Of a stretch of DNA of 64,000 bases, positions 24,033-33,102 are shown one piece after another. The number at the start of each line of letters is the position of its first letter. Positions within the stretch are counted from its first letter, which is position 1. The position numbers and the translations under genes are program-made. This stretch comes from CBDCGJ01 sp965216645. GTDB taxonomy: Bacteria > Pseudomonadota > Alphaproteobacteria > GCA-2731375. The stretch covers positions 62,001 through 126,000 of the forward strand of contig CBDCGJ010000028.1 of NCBI GenBank assembly GCA_965216645.1, read 5' to 3'. The notes under the pieces were generated by a model. It was not told the origin of the DNA. It saw only the letters and a program-made list of their open reading frames with translations, and made no database searches.

Positions 24033-25490
24033 ATGTACGATATGATTATCAAGGGCGGCACCGTCGCCACGGCGAGCGATATTTTTGAAGCGGACGTCGG
24101 CATCGCCGGCGGCAAGGTTACGCAACTGGGCCATGGCCTCGGCGATGCCGAGCGCACCATCGACGCCAGCGGCCTTCTCCTGATGCCCGGCGGCATCGAT
24201 GCCCATTGCCATATCGAGCAGGTTTCCTCCACCGGCATCATGACGGCGGACGATTTCTATTCCGGCAGCGTCTCCGCGGCCTTCGGCGGCAACACCACCA
24301 TCGTGCCCTTCGCCGCCCAGCATCGCGGGCAAAGCTTGCGCGACGTGGTCATGCAGGCGCGCGAGTCGGCCGGCCCGAAATTCGTCATCGACTATGCCTT
24401 CCACCTGATCGTTTCCGATCCGACGGAGCAGGTGCTGGGTCAGGAGCTGCCGGCACTAATCATGGACGGCTACAATTCCTTCAAGGTCTACATGACCTAC
24501 GACATGCTGAAGATCAACGACCGGCAGATGCTCGACGTCCTGGCGCTGGCCCGCAAGCACGGCGCCATGACGATGATCCATGCGGAGAACGACGACGTCA
24601 TCTCCTGGATCACGGAACGGCTGCTGGCCAAGGGTCTGACCACGCCGAAATACCATGCGGTCAGCCACAACGGCCTCGCGGAAGCCGAAGCCTCACGCCG
24701 GGCCATCGATCTTGCCCGCCTGGTCGACGCGACGATCCTCATCGTCCATGTCTCCCAGCCGGAAGCGGCGCAAGCCATCTTGGATGCCCGCAACCGCGGC
24801 CTCAGCGTCTATGGCGAGACCTGTCCGCAATATCTCTTCCTGACGGCGGAGGATCTGGATCGCGACGGAATCGAGGGGGCGAAGTTTTGCTGCTCGCCGC
24901 CGCCGCGCGACAAGGCGGCGCAGGAAGCGATCTGGCTCGGCCTGAAGAACGGTACCTTCCAAGTCTTCTCCTCCGACCATGCGCCCTACCGGTTCGACGA
25001 CAGCGGTAAGCTGAACGCCGGGCCAAATCCGCCGTTCAAGAAGATTCCCAACGGCGTGCCTGGCCTTGAAACCCGCATGCCGCTCTTGTTTTCGAAAGGC
25101 GTCGGCGAGGGCCGAATAAGCCTCAATCAGTTCGTCGAGCTGACCTCCACCAATGCGGCCAAGATCTACGGACTGTATCCGCGCAAGGGCACCATTGCCG
25201 TGGGCGCGGATGCGGATATCGCCATCTGGGATCCGAAGTGGCAGCGGACGATCACCCACGATATCCTGCATGACGATGTCGGCTATACGCCTTACGAAGG
25301 CATCGAAGTGACAGGCTGGCCGCGCATCGTCATCAATCGCGGCCGGGTCGTGGTCGAGGACGACGAGCTGCAGGTCGAGCGCGGCAGCGGCGCCTTCCTG
25401 GAACGCACAACAGCGGCGGAAAGCCGTGGTCTCGAAGGCACCCAATCGCCGCTGGCGCCCGAGAAGAACTTCGGCGCCGAGCTGTTATAG
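24033..25490 (+). CDS. D-hydantoinase / dihydropyrimidinase
   Basis: 485-aa cyclic amidohydrolase that opens 5-substituted hydantoins or dihydropyrimidines to N-carbamoyl amino acids. The binuclear metal ligands are all visible: H58 and H60 (GGIDAHCHIEQ), the carboxylated K151 (YNSFKVYMTYD), H183 (MIHAEND), H239 (LIVHVSQPEA) and D315 (SSDHAPYRF). The usual HTH motif is HCH here. Length is normal for dihydropyrimidinase. Flanked by D-carbamoylase and hydantoin racemase, it is more likely to serve D-hydantoin use than pyrimidine degradation, but the sequence alone cannot decide. Confidence 0.93.
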   Translation: MYDMIIKGGTVATASDIFEADVGIAGGKVTQLGHGLGDAERTIDASGLLLMPGGIDAHCHIEQVSSTGIMTADDFYSGSVSAAFGGNTTIVPFAAQHRGQSLRDVVMQARESAGPKFVIDYAFHLIVSDPTEQVLGQELPALIMDGYNSFKVYMTYDMLKINDRQMLDVLALARKHGAMTMIHAENDDVISWITERLLAKGLTTPKYHAVSHNGLAEAEASRRAIDLARLVDATILIVHVSQPEAAQAILDARNRGLSVYGETCPQYLFLTAEDLDRDGIEGAKFCCSPPPRDKAAQEAIWLGLKNGTFQVFSSDHAPYRFDDSGKLNAGPNPPFKKIPNGVPGLETRMPLLFSKGVGEGRISLNQFVELTSTNAAKIYGLYPRKGTIAVGADADIAIWDPKWQRTITHDILHDDVGYTPYEGIEVTGWPRIVINRGRVVVEDDELQVERGSGAFLERTTAAESRGLEGTQSPLAPEKNFGAELL

Positions 25491-25500
25491 GAGAGACGAG

Positions 25501-26163
25501 ATGTCCCGGAAAATCCTGATCATCAACCCGAACTCCAATCAAGAGGTCACCGACGGTATCTCCACGGCGGTCGATAGTTTGCGGGTCGGCGGCGGTCCCG
25601 AAATCGAATGCATGACATTGGCCGAGGGACCTTTCGGGATCGAGAGCCAGGCGGACTTTGAAGCCGTCATCCCGCCCCTGCATCGCATCGTCCAAGAGCG
25701 CGACGACACAGACGCCTTCGTCATCGCCTGTTACTCCGATCCCGGCATCGAGCTTTGCCGTCAAGCCACCGCACGGCCGGTCTTCGGCATCCAGGAAAGC
25801 GCGATCCTGTCGGCCCACGCTTTGGGCGAGCGTTTCGGCGTGATCGCCATCATGGACGGCTCGATCCCGCGCCACCGCGCTTATCTGGAACGCCTCGGCC
25901 TGCTTGGCCGGCTAGCCAACGAGCGGGCGATCAACATGACTGTGGCCGAATCCGCGTCCGGCGAAAACACCTTCGCCCGCCTGCAGGAGGTCGGCGGACA
26001 ATTGCGCGACGAAGACGGCGCCGACGTCATCATCCTCGGCTGTGCCGGCATGGCCCGCCATCGGGCGCGGTTGCAGGAGGCGCTGGGCATTCCGGTGGTC
26101 GATCCCTGCCAAGCCGCGGCAACCCTAGCCCTCGGCGCCGTGCTAATCGATCAAGCGGCTTAG
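25501..26163 (+). CDS. hydantoin racemase (Asp/Glu racemase superfamily)
   Basis: 220-aa cofactor-independent racemase. The two catalytic cysteines are C77 in FVIACYSDPGIELC and C181 in VIILGCAGMARHR, matching the paired-Cys mechanism of hydantoin racemase. The start MSRKILIINPNSNQEVTD is a family signature, and GGAGAGACG precedes the ATG. It completes a racemase - hydantoinase - carbamoylase set that can convert racemic 5-monosubstituted hydantoins fully to D-amino acids. It is the last gene of the operon. An allantoin or maleate racemase-like role is a less likely alternative. Confidence 0.9.
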   Translation: MSRKILIINPNSNQEVTDGISTAVDSLRVGGGPEIECMTLAEGPFGIESQADFEAVIPPLHRIVQERDDTDAFVIACYSDPGIELCRQATARPVFGIQESAILSAHALGERFGVIAIMDGSIPRHRAYLERLGLLGRLANERAINMTVAESASGENTFARLQEVGGQLRDEDGADVIILGCAGMARHRARLQEALGIPVVDPCQAAATLALGAVLIDQAA

Positions 26164-26172
26164 AGCTTATCT

Positions 26173-27516
26173 CTAGACGGCAATCGAGTGCCGGGCTTCC
26201 CGACACGCTAGATACTCGTCGAACACGGCACAGACCGACCGCATGAGTTCACGGCCGGGCTCGGTAATCGTGACATTACGGCCTTCGACTTCAACGATGC
26301 CGTCATCGACCATTTCTTCCAAAGCGACCAGCTCGCCATCGAGCGTCTGATCGGCCGAACCGGCCCGGCGGCACTCCGCCGCAATGTCGACTTTCAGATC
26401 GCACATCAATCGCTCGATGACCGCGCGACGCAACCGATCATCGGCCGACAAGGCGATCCCTTTGGCAATCGCCGGCTCCCCTGCTGTGACAGCACGCCGA
26501 TACTGCCCGATCGGCACATGGTTCTGCACATAGCCTTGCGGCAACGCACCGATCGCGGAGGCGCCGAAGCCGAACAGAGCATCCGCCGCATCCACCGTGT
26601 ATCCTTGAAAGTTCCGTCGCAGGCGCCCCGTTCGCCAGGCCACGGCCATGCTGTCGTCCGCGCGGACGAAATGATCGAGGCCGATCCGCAGATAACCGGC
26701 ATCGACCAATAAGGATGCCGCCAAACGGCTTTGCGCCAGCCGCGCCGAGGCGTCCGGTAGCGCGTCCTCCGATATCAGCGTCTGATGTTTTTTCATCCAC
26801 GGCACATGGGCATATCCGAACAAGGCGACACGTTCCGGCCGCAGGGTCAACGCGCGTGCAATACTTTGGGCCACGTCGTCTAAACTTTGATGGGGCAGGC
26901 CATACATCAGATCGAAGTTGATGCCGGTGATGCCGCTGTCCCGCAGCCAGTCCACCACTCGCTCGGTTTCTTCGAAGCTTTGCACCCGATTGATGGCGCG
27001 CTGGACCATCGGATTGAAATCCTGCAACCCGAGACTGGCCCGGTTCAGTCCGATCTCGGCCCAGGCGTCGATCTGCGCCCGTTCGGTTTCCCGTGGATCG
27101 ATCTCGATCGCAAATTCGCCGTCCGGATCGAACGCGACATGCTCCCGCAAGACCGCACCGAACCGCAGGACGTCATCCGGCTTTAGCAAACTCGGACTGC
27201 CGCCACCGAAATGGAGATGGCTGAGCCGGCCGCGCACCTTCGGCAAGATCAGCTCCAATTCGCGTTCGAGCAGCGTCAGATACGATTTGATCGGTTCGTA
27301 ACGTCGAACGATCTTGGTGTGACAACCGCAGAACCAGCATAGGGTGTCGCAGTAAGGAATGTGAAAATAAGCCGACAATGACGCACCGGCCGGCAGTGCG
27401 GCCAGCCAGTCCAGATAAACCGTCCCGTCGACACCGTTATGAAAATGCGGCGCGGTCGGATAGCTGGTGTAACGCGGCACAGGCACCGCGTATTTCAAGG
27501 CGATCTCGGGATCCAT
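26173..27516 (-). CDS. hemN: oxygen-independent coproporphyrinogen III oxidase
   Basis: 447-aa radical-SAM enzyme that converts coproporphyrinogen III to protoporphyrinogen IX under low oxygen. The iron-sulfur motif appears as YFHIPYCDTLCWFCGCHTKI (CxxxCxxCxC, the HemN form), followed by LHFGGGSPSLL (SAM-binding GGGTP-like) and AIEIDPRE. The N-terminal VPRYTSYPTAPHF and the C-terminal HemN domain (DDGIVEVEGRNVTITEPGRE) separate true HemN from HemW-like proteins, as does the extra fourth Cys. It is the last gene of a minus-strand run after the methyltransferase, with a 48-base gap. Confidence 0.94.
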   Translation of the reverse strand: MDPEIALKYAVPVPRYTSYPTAPHFHNGVDGTVYLDWLAALPAGASLSAYFHIPYCDTLCWFCGCHTKIVRRYEPIKSYLTLLERELELILPKVRGRLSHLHFGGGSPSLLKPDDVLRFGAVLREHVAFDPDGEFAIEIDPRETERAQIDAWAEIGLNRASLGLQDFNPMVQRAINRVQSFEETERVVDWLRDSGITGINFDLMYGLPHQSLDDVAQSIARALTLRPERVALFGYAHVPWMKKHQTLISEDALPDASARLAQSRLAASLLVDAGYLRIGLDHFVRADDSMAVAWRTGRLRRNFQGYTVDAADALFGFGASAIGALPQGYVQNHVPIGQYRRAVTAGEPAIAKGIALSADDRLRRAVIERLMCDLKVDIAAECRRAGSADQTLDGELVALEEMVDDGIVEVEGRNVTITEPGRELMRSVCAVFDEYLACREARHSIAV

Positions 27517-27564
27517 GCTCGTGAATTATCGAAAACGGCCGGCACGCGCCTTGACTTGCGTCAA

Positions 27565-28260
27565 TTACGCCGGCTTGCGGCCGCAGATGCTGTATTGCGC
27601 GCCCAACGGCAGCCAAGTCATCGCCGGTTCAAATATCCGCAATCCGCGCAGAGGTCCGGGAAAAAAGATCCGGTAACGTCTGCCCACTTCCTCGAACCCA
27701 GCCTCGCGGAACCGCCGCGCGAAATCACCGGGTTTGATCAGCACCGCATTCTCGTCGAACGGGCAGCTATTGACCGCCCGGACCGTCAACGGATTGTAAG
27801 GATTGTGCTCAAACGCGACGAACAAACCGCCCGGGCGCAAGACCCGGTTGATCTCCGCCAACAGTCCCGCATGCTCTTCATGAGGGATGTGGTGGAAAAC
27901 GCAAGCCGTGAACGCAAGATCGAAAATGTCCGTATCGAACCCCATCGAACGGCCATCGAAACGGACGAATTCGGCTTGATCAGGAAAGCGTTCCTCGGCG
28001 ACCCGCAAACTTTTTTCGGAAACGTCGAGACAAGTCACGGCCGCTGCCGGGAAATGCCGCTTGAGATAGGGTAAAGAATTGCCGACCCCGGCGCCGAAAT
28101 CGAGGATGCGCTCGACGCGCTGCGGCTCGCCAACCAAGGCCGCGGTGTCCGCCACCTTATAGGCGTGAAAGAAATCCGGATCCTCGCCGGACAGCGCGAT
28201 GTTATCCGCGTGGACCGCGCGATATTCATCGGCGAACTTATCGAACTCACTGGCCCGCAT
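27565..28260 (-). CDS. class I SAM-dependent methyltransferase
   Basis: 231-aa methyltransferase. Motif I is ILDFGAGVGNSLPYLKRHFP, motif II is VTCLDVSEKSLRVAEE, and the motif IV region is FDLAFTACVFHHIPHEEH, with LLAEINRVLRPGGLFVAFEH after it. It begins 2 bases after the stop of the membrane glycosyltransferase-like gene, so it belongs to the same operon as the GT2 and creatininase-like genes. The context suggests methylation of a glycan or lipid-linked intermediate, but no acceptor can be read from the sequence. Confidence 0.85.
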   Translation of the reverse strand: MRASEFDKFADEYRAVHADNIALSGEDPDFFHAYKVADTAALVGEPQRVERILDFGAGVGNSLPYLKRHFPAAAVTCLDVSEKSLRVAEERFPDQAEFVRFDGRSMGFDTDIFDLAFTACVFHHIPHEEHAGLLAEINRVLRPGGLFVAFEHNPYNPLTVRAVNSCPFDENAVLIKPGDFARRFREAGFEEVGRRYRIFFPGPLRGLRIFEPAMTWLPLGAQYSICGRKPA

Positions 28261-28262
28261 AC

Positions 28263-30299
28263 TCAGCCACGCTCCGGCATCAACTTTAATCCGACAAGAT
28301 CAAGATAACACTCATCGCCCGGCCTCAGAAGCCGCAAGGTCAATTCCGGATGCCATTCGCTGGCGGCAGACAATACGATCTTTAGATTGGTTTTGGCGCC
28401 GGTACTCAGCGTCAATGTTTCGGGTGTTCCGCCACCGAACACGCCCAGCCCGACCACGACACCCCGGCAGTTTTCGCCGGCGGCCGCAATTTCGCCGATC
28501 ATGCTGACGGAGCCGCGCTGTGGCCGTAGCGCCCGAAGCGAAACGGGTTCGTCAAATAGAAATGCGGGTGGTTGAAAATGAAATGACCGGCCGCCATCGT
28601 TATCCCAATTCGCGCCCGGCGCCGCTTCGGCCGGCTGCCAATACCAATAGTCGCGAAAATGCGGCTGCGTTCCGTCGACGCGATCCGCGATCGTTTTATA
28701 GATGGCGACAGCCTCCCGGAAGGCGAACGGTCGCAGGCGGCGATGGATCCGCGCTTCGACTAATCCCTTCGACCATAACCCGAACGAGTTTTGCGCAACG
28801 AACGCGTCCTCGAAATCACCGTCGTCGATCAAATCGTTAACAACGGAAACCACTTCCTGCTCCGCCTGATCCGCGAGATGATACTGGAAGGGAGAGACCG
28901 TCACGATCTGCTTTGCCCGCAACAGATCCTCGATGGGAAGAGGATCGCGGCTGTCGATTTGTGGCGTGCTCAACAGCTTCAAGGGTTCGTTTCCCGCCCG
29001 AAAAAACCGCCGATCCGCATCCTGCACTATCTCATAGTTCAAAACGGTGCTGGACGCTGCAACCAATACCGGTTGAGGACCAAGTCGCAATGCCTGCGTC
29101 AGATCCTTCACGACGTCGAAATCCGGCCGTCGGGTGGGACCGGCATAAGCGGACCAGATCCCGAACCGTTTATCGATCTCCCAGTACCAGGTTTGCGGTA
29201 CGGTATAGACCACGACGGCATTGATCCCGACTAAGGCGGACAACGCTGCGAATGTCCGCCGGCCGTAACGCGACGATAACTCGCATATCGCGGCGATCAC
29301 GAGCGTCGGCAGGATGACAAGGAAGTGGTGGGGGCCATCCTGCCGGACGAATGAAAACCATATTAGCAGCCAAATCAAAGCGAACAGATACAAGAGCACG
29401 CGCGCCGGGCTGATCGTCTGCCGTCGGATCGCGATAGCGACCAAACCTACCAAGACGATGGCGCTTAAAATCGGCCCCAGCATGCCGCCGACCAGAGTCT
29501 CCAGCAGGTGGACGGGTGAGACCGCGTAGGAGCGGTAGAGCGATCCATAATCGATTGCGACAAGCCGGGTCAGGAAGTCCGGATGGAGCGCGTACAGCGT
29601 CGCCATCGTCACGATCAACAGGGTCGCTGGGCGTATCCAGGCCGCGAGCGAATGACGCGCTCGGAAAATACATGAAAGCGCTATCGCCGCTTCGGCCGCC
29701 ACAACCGCGTAAGCCAAATGCCGACGCAAAACGACAGACAATGCGAAAAACAGACCCGCGAATATGACGGTTCGCCACTGTCGCAATTTCGGGTCGCCGA
29801 GCGCGATCGCCATTCCCAGCCAGAACGCGGCCACGGCAACCACATCCGGGTAACCGCGCATCACCGTCAACCACGTCGTCGGGATCAGCACCGCCAGGCC
29901 GGCGATCGCCCAGGTTTGGCCAATACTCAAATCCTCGAACACCCGGCGCATTGCAAAGGCGACGACGAGACAGAACGGTGTCAGGTAAAATGCCGCGATG
30001 CAAAGGACGAAAACCGTCCGGCTATAGTCCGATGCAACCAAAAAAGGAGCCAAGGGGACGGCGAAATAGAGATTGTACTCATCCCGGAGGCTGTCGATGA
30101 CAAGCGACCATAAACTGCCCTGCCCAACCGCCCACTGCCAAGCGAAGTGACTTGCCGATGCATGAAAACCGCGCCAATCCCAATAATAGAAAAACCGTTC
30201 TTGCGTTTGGTAAAGCCATGCAAGAGCGACGAGCACCAGACCGAAAAGGAGTGCGAACAAGATCCAGTAAGGGCCAGAATTAAGATCCCGCTTCCGCAT
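28263..30299 (-). CDS. polytopic membrane protein, GT-C glycosyltransferase-like
   Basis: 678-aa protein with around ten hydrophobic segments in the first 390 residues and a long soluble C-terminal domain. An early periplasmic loop carries YYWDWRGFHASASHFAWQW, the kind of acidic loop near transmembrane 1 seen in lipid-phosphosugar-dependent GT-C enzymes. Later parts include WFSFVRQDGPHHFLVILPTL. The C-terminal about 250 residues look like a beta-rich domain (LRPQRGSVSMIGEIAAAGEN). It overlaps the upstream GT2 gene by 20 bases. With that polyprenyl-phosphate sugar synthase-like partner, it probably transfers a sugar from a lipid carrier to a surface acceptor. No named family was recognised with certainty. 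Confidence 0.65.
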   Translation of the reverse strand: MRKRDLNSGPYWILFALLFGLVLVALAWLYQTQERFFYYWDWRGFHASASHFAWQWAVGQGSLWSLVIDSLRDEYNLYFAVPLAPFLVASDYSRTVFVLCIAAFYLTPFCLVVAFAMRRVFEDLSIGQTWAIAGLAVLIPTTWLTVMRGYPDVVAVAAFWLGMAIALGDPKLRQWRTVIFAGLFFALSVVLRRHLAYAVVAAEAAIALSCIFRARHSLAAWIRPATLLIVTMATLYALHPDFLTRLVAIDYGSLYRSYAVSPVHLLETLVGGMLGPILSAIVLVGLVAIAIRRQTISPARVLLYLFALIWLLIWFSFVRQDGPHHFLVILPTLVIAAICELSSRYGRRTFAALSALVGINAVVVYTVPQTWYWEIDKRFGIWSAYAGPTRRPDFDVVKDLTQALRLGPQPVLVAASSTVLNYEIVQDADRRFFRAGNEPLKLLSTPQIDSRDPLPIEDLLRAKQIVTVSPFQYHLADQAEQEVVSVVNDLIDDGDFEDAFVAQNSFGLWSKGLVEARIHRRLRPFAFREAVAIYKTIADRVDGTQPHFRDYWYWQPAEAAPGANWDNDGGRSFHFQPPAFLFDEPVSLRALRPQRGSVSMIGEIAAAGENCRGVVVGLGVFGGGTPETLTLSTGAKTNLKIVLSAASEWHPELTLRLLRPGDECYLDLVGLKLMPERG

Positions 30300-31263
30300 C
30301 TTTACGTGACGCCTCGCCGCGATAGATACTTTCGATCAAAAACAGCGGCCGTCGTTTCGATTGTATGAAGATGCGTCCGACATATTCGCCGATGATGCCG
30401 AGCATGAGAAATTGGACGCTAGAGACGAAAAGGATCACGGCGATCAAACTGGTCCAACCGGTGATGGTACCGCCGGACAAATAGGCCAGGATCGAGAATA
30501 TCATGAAGGCAATCGAAACAACGCCCCCGACCGCGCCGCAAATCGTCGCGATACGCAAGGGGATGATCGAGAACCCCGTCAATGCGTCAGCAGCGAAGGC
30601 CAGCATTTTGCTCAGCGGATACTTGGTCTCACCGGCGAAGCGGGGGGCCCGGTCGTATTCCAGCGCCACCTGTCGATAGCCGATCCAGCTGACCATGCCG
30701 CGGATGAAGCGGTGTTGTTCCGGCATTTCCAGCAAGGCGTCGACCACACGCCGGGTCATCAGCCGAAAGTCGCCAGTGTCCGTCGGGATATCGACGGACG
30801 ACCAGCGGTCGATAAGGCGGTAGAACCAACTGGCGCTGCGACGCTTGAAGGCGGTTTCGCCTTCCCGACTACGCCGCTTGCCATAGACCACGTCATTGCC
30901 CTGGTCGATCAAAGCCATCATGTCCGGCAGCAATTCCGGCGGGTCCTGCAAATCGGCGTCAAGCACCAAGACCATTTCGCCGCGCGCCACCGACAGACCG
31001 GCACTTAACGCCAGCTGATGGCCATGATTGCGCGACAGATTGACGACGACGCAACTTGGGTCGGCGTCCGCTTTCTGCTGCAGCAAGTCCAGGGTCCCGT
31101 CGCGAGAGCCGTCATTGACGAAAACGACCTCGTGACCGCCCGCCACCGCCTCGGCACAGACCCGGTCCAAGCGGCGGAACAGCTCCGGCAATACGGGCGC
31201 CTCGTTATAGCAGGGGATGACGACCGACAGTTTGAGCATCCGATCGGTGGCGGCTTCCGTCAT
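30280..31263 (-). CDS. family 2 glycosyltransferase, polyprenyl-phosphate sugar synthase-like (GtrB/DPM1-like)
   Basis: 327-aa GT-A enzyme with two C-terminal membrane helices. The nucleotide-sugar part has LSVVIPCYNEAPVLPELFRR, VFVNDGSRDGTLDLLQ and the metal-binding VLVLDADLQDPPELLPDM; the aglycone loop is RHRSxxx-like in YGKRRSREGETAFKRRSA. The C-terminus (IPLRIATICGAVGGVVSIAF onward) predicts two membrane segments, as in GtrB-type proteins that charge undecaprenyl phosphate. The start at 31263 overlaps the creatininase-like stop by 4 bases. It is paired with the GT-C-like gene downstream. Confidence 0.9.
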   Translation of the reverse strand: MTEAATDRMLKLSVVIPCYNEAPVLPELFRRLDRVCAEAVAGGHEVVFVNDGSRDGTLDLLQQKADADPSCVVVNLSRNHGHQLALSAGLSVARGEMVLVLDADLQDPPELLPDMMALIDQGNDVVYGKRRSREGETAFKRRSASWFYRLIDRWSSVDIPTDTGDFRLMTRRVVDALLEMPEQHRFIRGMVSWIGYRQVALEYDRAPRFAGETKYPLSKMLAFAADALTGFSIIPLRIATICGAVGGVVSIAFMIFSILAYLSGGTITGWTSLIAVILFVSSVQFLMLGIIGEYVGRIFIQSKRRPLFLIESIYRGEASRKDAEAGS

Positions 31264-32009
31264 CCGTCCTTCAGCCAATCGCGATAGTCCGTCACCAGCG
31301 CCGCGACCGAGGCATCGTAGAGCCGCTTGCCCGCCTCCGCGGTGGACAAAGACGGGTCCGATCCGATGCGGCCATCCGGAAAGCGACGGCGATAATCGTC
31401 GGCGTCGCCGAAGGAACCCTTCGGCGCCACGCGCGGTTCCAATTCCCTCGGCATCACCTCGTCGGGATAAACATATTGCGTCAGCGATACTTCCGACGGC
31501 GTGGCATGGCTACCCTCGACGCCGGGATAGAGTTCTTTGGAGATGTCCCGCACGGCGGCCACGTCGTACCAGTTTTTCAGGCGGCATAATATTTCGGGTT
31601 GATTTCCGCCTTCGTCGGCGAGGCTGCGGGCCGCGTAAATTTCGCTGAACGCCGCGGTCACGGTGGCGACATTGCCGCCATGACCGTTGACGAAATAGAA
31701 ACGACGGAAGCCGGCGCGGCGTAGGGAACCGACCATGTCGAGGATCACGGCAATCAACGTGCTGGGCCGCAGGGTAATACTGCCGGGAAATCCCAGATGG
31801 TGCTGCGCCATACCGACCGATATGGTCGGCGCGACCAGAGCGCCCGCCGCGTCGCCGACGCCGCGGGCCACCACCTCCGCGCAGATCGCGTCCGTACCGA
31901 TCAGGCCGGTCGGGCCATGCTGCTCCGTGGAGCCGATCGGTAGAATGATGCCCTGGCTGGTTTTCAAATAGTCTTCAACCGCCGGCCAAGTCCTGGTACT
32001 CAAGAGCAT
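31260..32009 (-). CDS. creatininase family protein
   Basis: 249-aa amidohydrolase-like protein. The start at 32009 (MLLSTRTWPAVEDYLK) is supported by GAGGGGAA. Metal-binding positions of the creatininase fold are visible in LPIGSTEQHGPTGLIGTDA (E, H, D), in FVNGHGGNVATV (H) and in GVEGSHATPSEVSL (E, H). The family includes creatinine amidohydrolase, FAPy deformylase (ArfB) and MftE peptidase. The first gene of a coupled operon with two glycosyltransferases and a methyltransferase, so a classic creatinine role looks unlikely. It is divergent from a nitronate monooxygenase gene 58 bases away. Confidence 0.88.
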   Translation of the reverse strand: MLLSTRTWPAVEDYLKTSQGIILPIGSTEQHGPTGLIGTDAICAEVVARGVGDAAGALVAPTISVGMAQHHLGFPGSITLRPSTLIAVILDMVGSLRRAGFRRFYFVNGHGGNVATVTAAFSEIYAARSLADEGGNQPEILCRLKNWYDVAAVRDISKELYPGVEGSHATPSEVSLTQYVYPDEVMPRELEPRVAPKGSFGDADDYRRRFPDGRIGSDPSLSTAEAGKRLYDASVAALVTDYRDWLKDG

Positions 32010-32067
32010 TGCCGTTCCCCTCGTCGCCGTCTCGCCCACGGGCCTACCCAATTAAGGAAGACACCGA

Positions 32068-33030
32068 ATGTTTCACACCATCATCTGCGATATGCTGGGC
32101 ATTACCTATCCCATTCTGCAAGGCGCGATGCAAGGCGCCGGCGGGCCGGCTTTGGTCGCCGCCGTGTCCAATGCGGGCGGGCTCGGGATTTTGCCGACTT
32201 TCGGCAGCACCGTCGACATTCTGGAGCAGGACATCGAAACCACCCGCCGGCTGACCGACAAGCCATTCGCCGTCAATATCACGCCGATGGGGCGCGCCTT
32301 CACCGAATCGCGGGCCCAGGTCTGCATCGATCGCGGTGTCCCCATCGTTACCACCGGACGTGCGGATCCCGGCGAATCCGCGGTCCGCATGCTGAAGGAC
32401 GCCGGCATTCTCGTCCTGTCGGTTATCCCTTCCGTCGAGCATGCCAAACGCATGGAGGAGGAAGGCGTCGACGCGGTGATCGCCTCGGGGAACGAAGCGG
32501 GCGGTCATGTCGGTCATATCGCCACGCTGCCGCTGGTGCCTCAGGTCGTCGACGCCGTCAACCTGCCGGTCCTGGCCGCCGGCGGGATCGCCGACGGTCG
32601 CGGCTTTCTGGCCGCCTTCTCCCTCGGCGCCGTCGGCGTGCAGATCGGCACTTGCCTGATCCCGGCGCCGGAGAGCGAAGCGACCGATTGGTTCAAGGAT
32701 CAAGTCCTGCAAAGCGACGGCACCAATACGATGATCACCAAATCGGTCACCGGCGCCACCATCCGCGCCATCGCCACACCGGAGGTGAAGGCCTTCGAAC
32801 GGGCGCGGGTCAGCGGCGCCGACGCGGGTGAGCTGAAGACTATACAGCGGCAAATCCGAAAGGATTCCGGCTATACCAACAAGGAGTCCCATGACCGCCG
32901 CCGCCAAGGCACCATCGGTCAGATTGCCGGCATGGTGAACCAAGGCCGTCCGGCCGCCGACATCGTGCGCGGCATTGTCGAGGAGGCCGCCACGTTGGCC
33001 CGTCGCCTGGGCGATACCGCCGCCGCCTGA
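32068..33030 (+). CDS. nitronate monooxygenase family protein
   Basis: 320-aa FMN TIM-barrel protein. Typical features are YPILQGAMQGAGGPALVAAV and VSNAGGLGILPTFGS at the N-terminus, ASGNEAGGHVGHIATLPLVP with the catalytic-type His, VLAAGGIADGRGFLAAFSLG for FMN phosphate binding, and AVGVQIGTCLI. The C-terminal part (KESHDRRRQGTIGQIAGMVN) resembles the subgroup often linked to enoyl reductase-like or nitronate activity. It is a second, clearly different paralogue of the gene at 18260. A TauD-type dioxygenase and a VOC protein follow on the same strand, so a shared catabolic role is probable but unspecified. Confidence 0.88.
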   Translation: MFHTIICDMLGITYPILQGAMQGAGGPALVAAVSNAGGLGILPTFGSTVDILEQDIETTRRLTDKPFAVNITPMGRAFTESRAQVCIDRGVPIVTTGRADPGESAVRMLKDAGILVLSVIPSVEHAKRMEEEGVDAVIASGNEAGGHVGHIATLPLVPQVVDAVNLPVLAAGGIADGRGFLAAFSLGAVGVQIGTCLIPAPESEATDWFKDQVLQSDGTNTMITKSVTGATIRAIATPEVKAFERARVSGADAGELKTIQRQIRKDSGYTNKESHDRRRQGTIGQIAGMVNQGRPAADIVRGIVEEAATLARRLGDTAAA

Positions 33031-33102
33031 TCGCCGAATTGCCTGACTTTGGCCGATTTGATAAGGCTACCTGGATAAAGATTAAGAAATAGGAGAGAAA
33101 TC

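Noticed and set aside
31260..32009. Mycofactocin-like cluster (MftE creatininase with a glycosyltransferase)
   Set aside because: No MftA, MftB or radical-SAM MftC is near; the GT2 is a GtrB/DPM1-type enzyme, not MftF.
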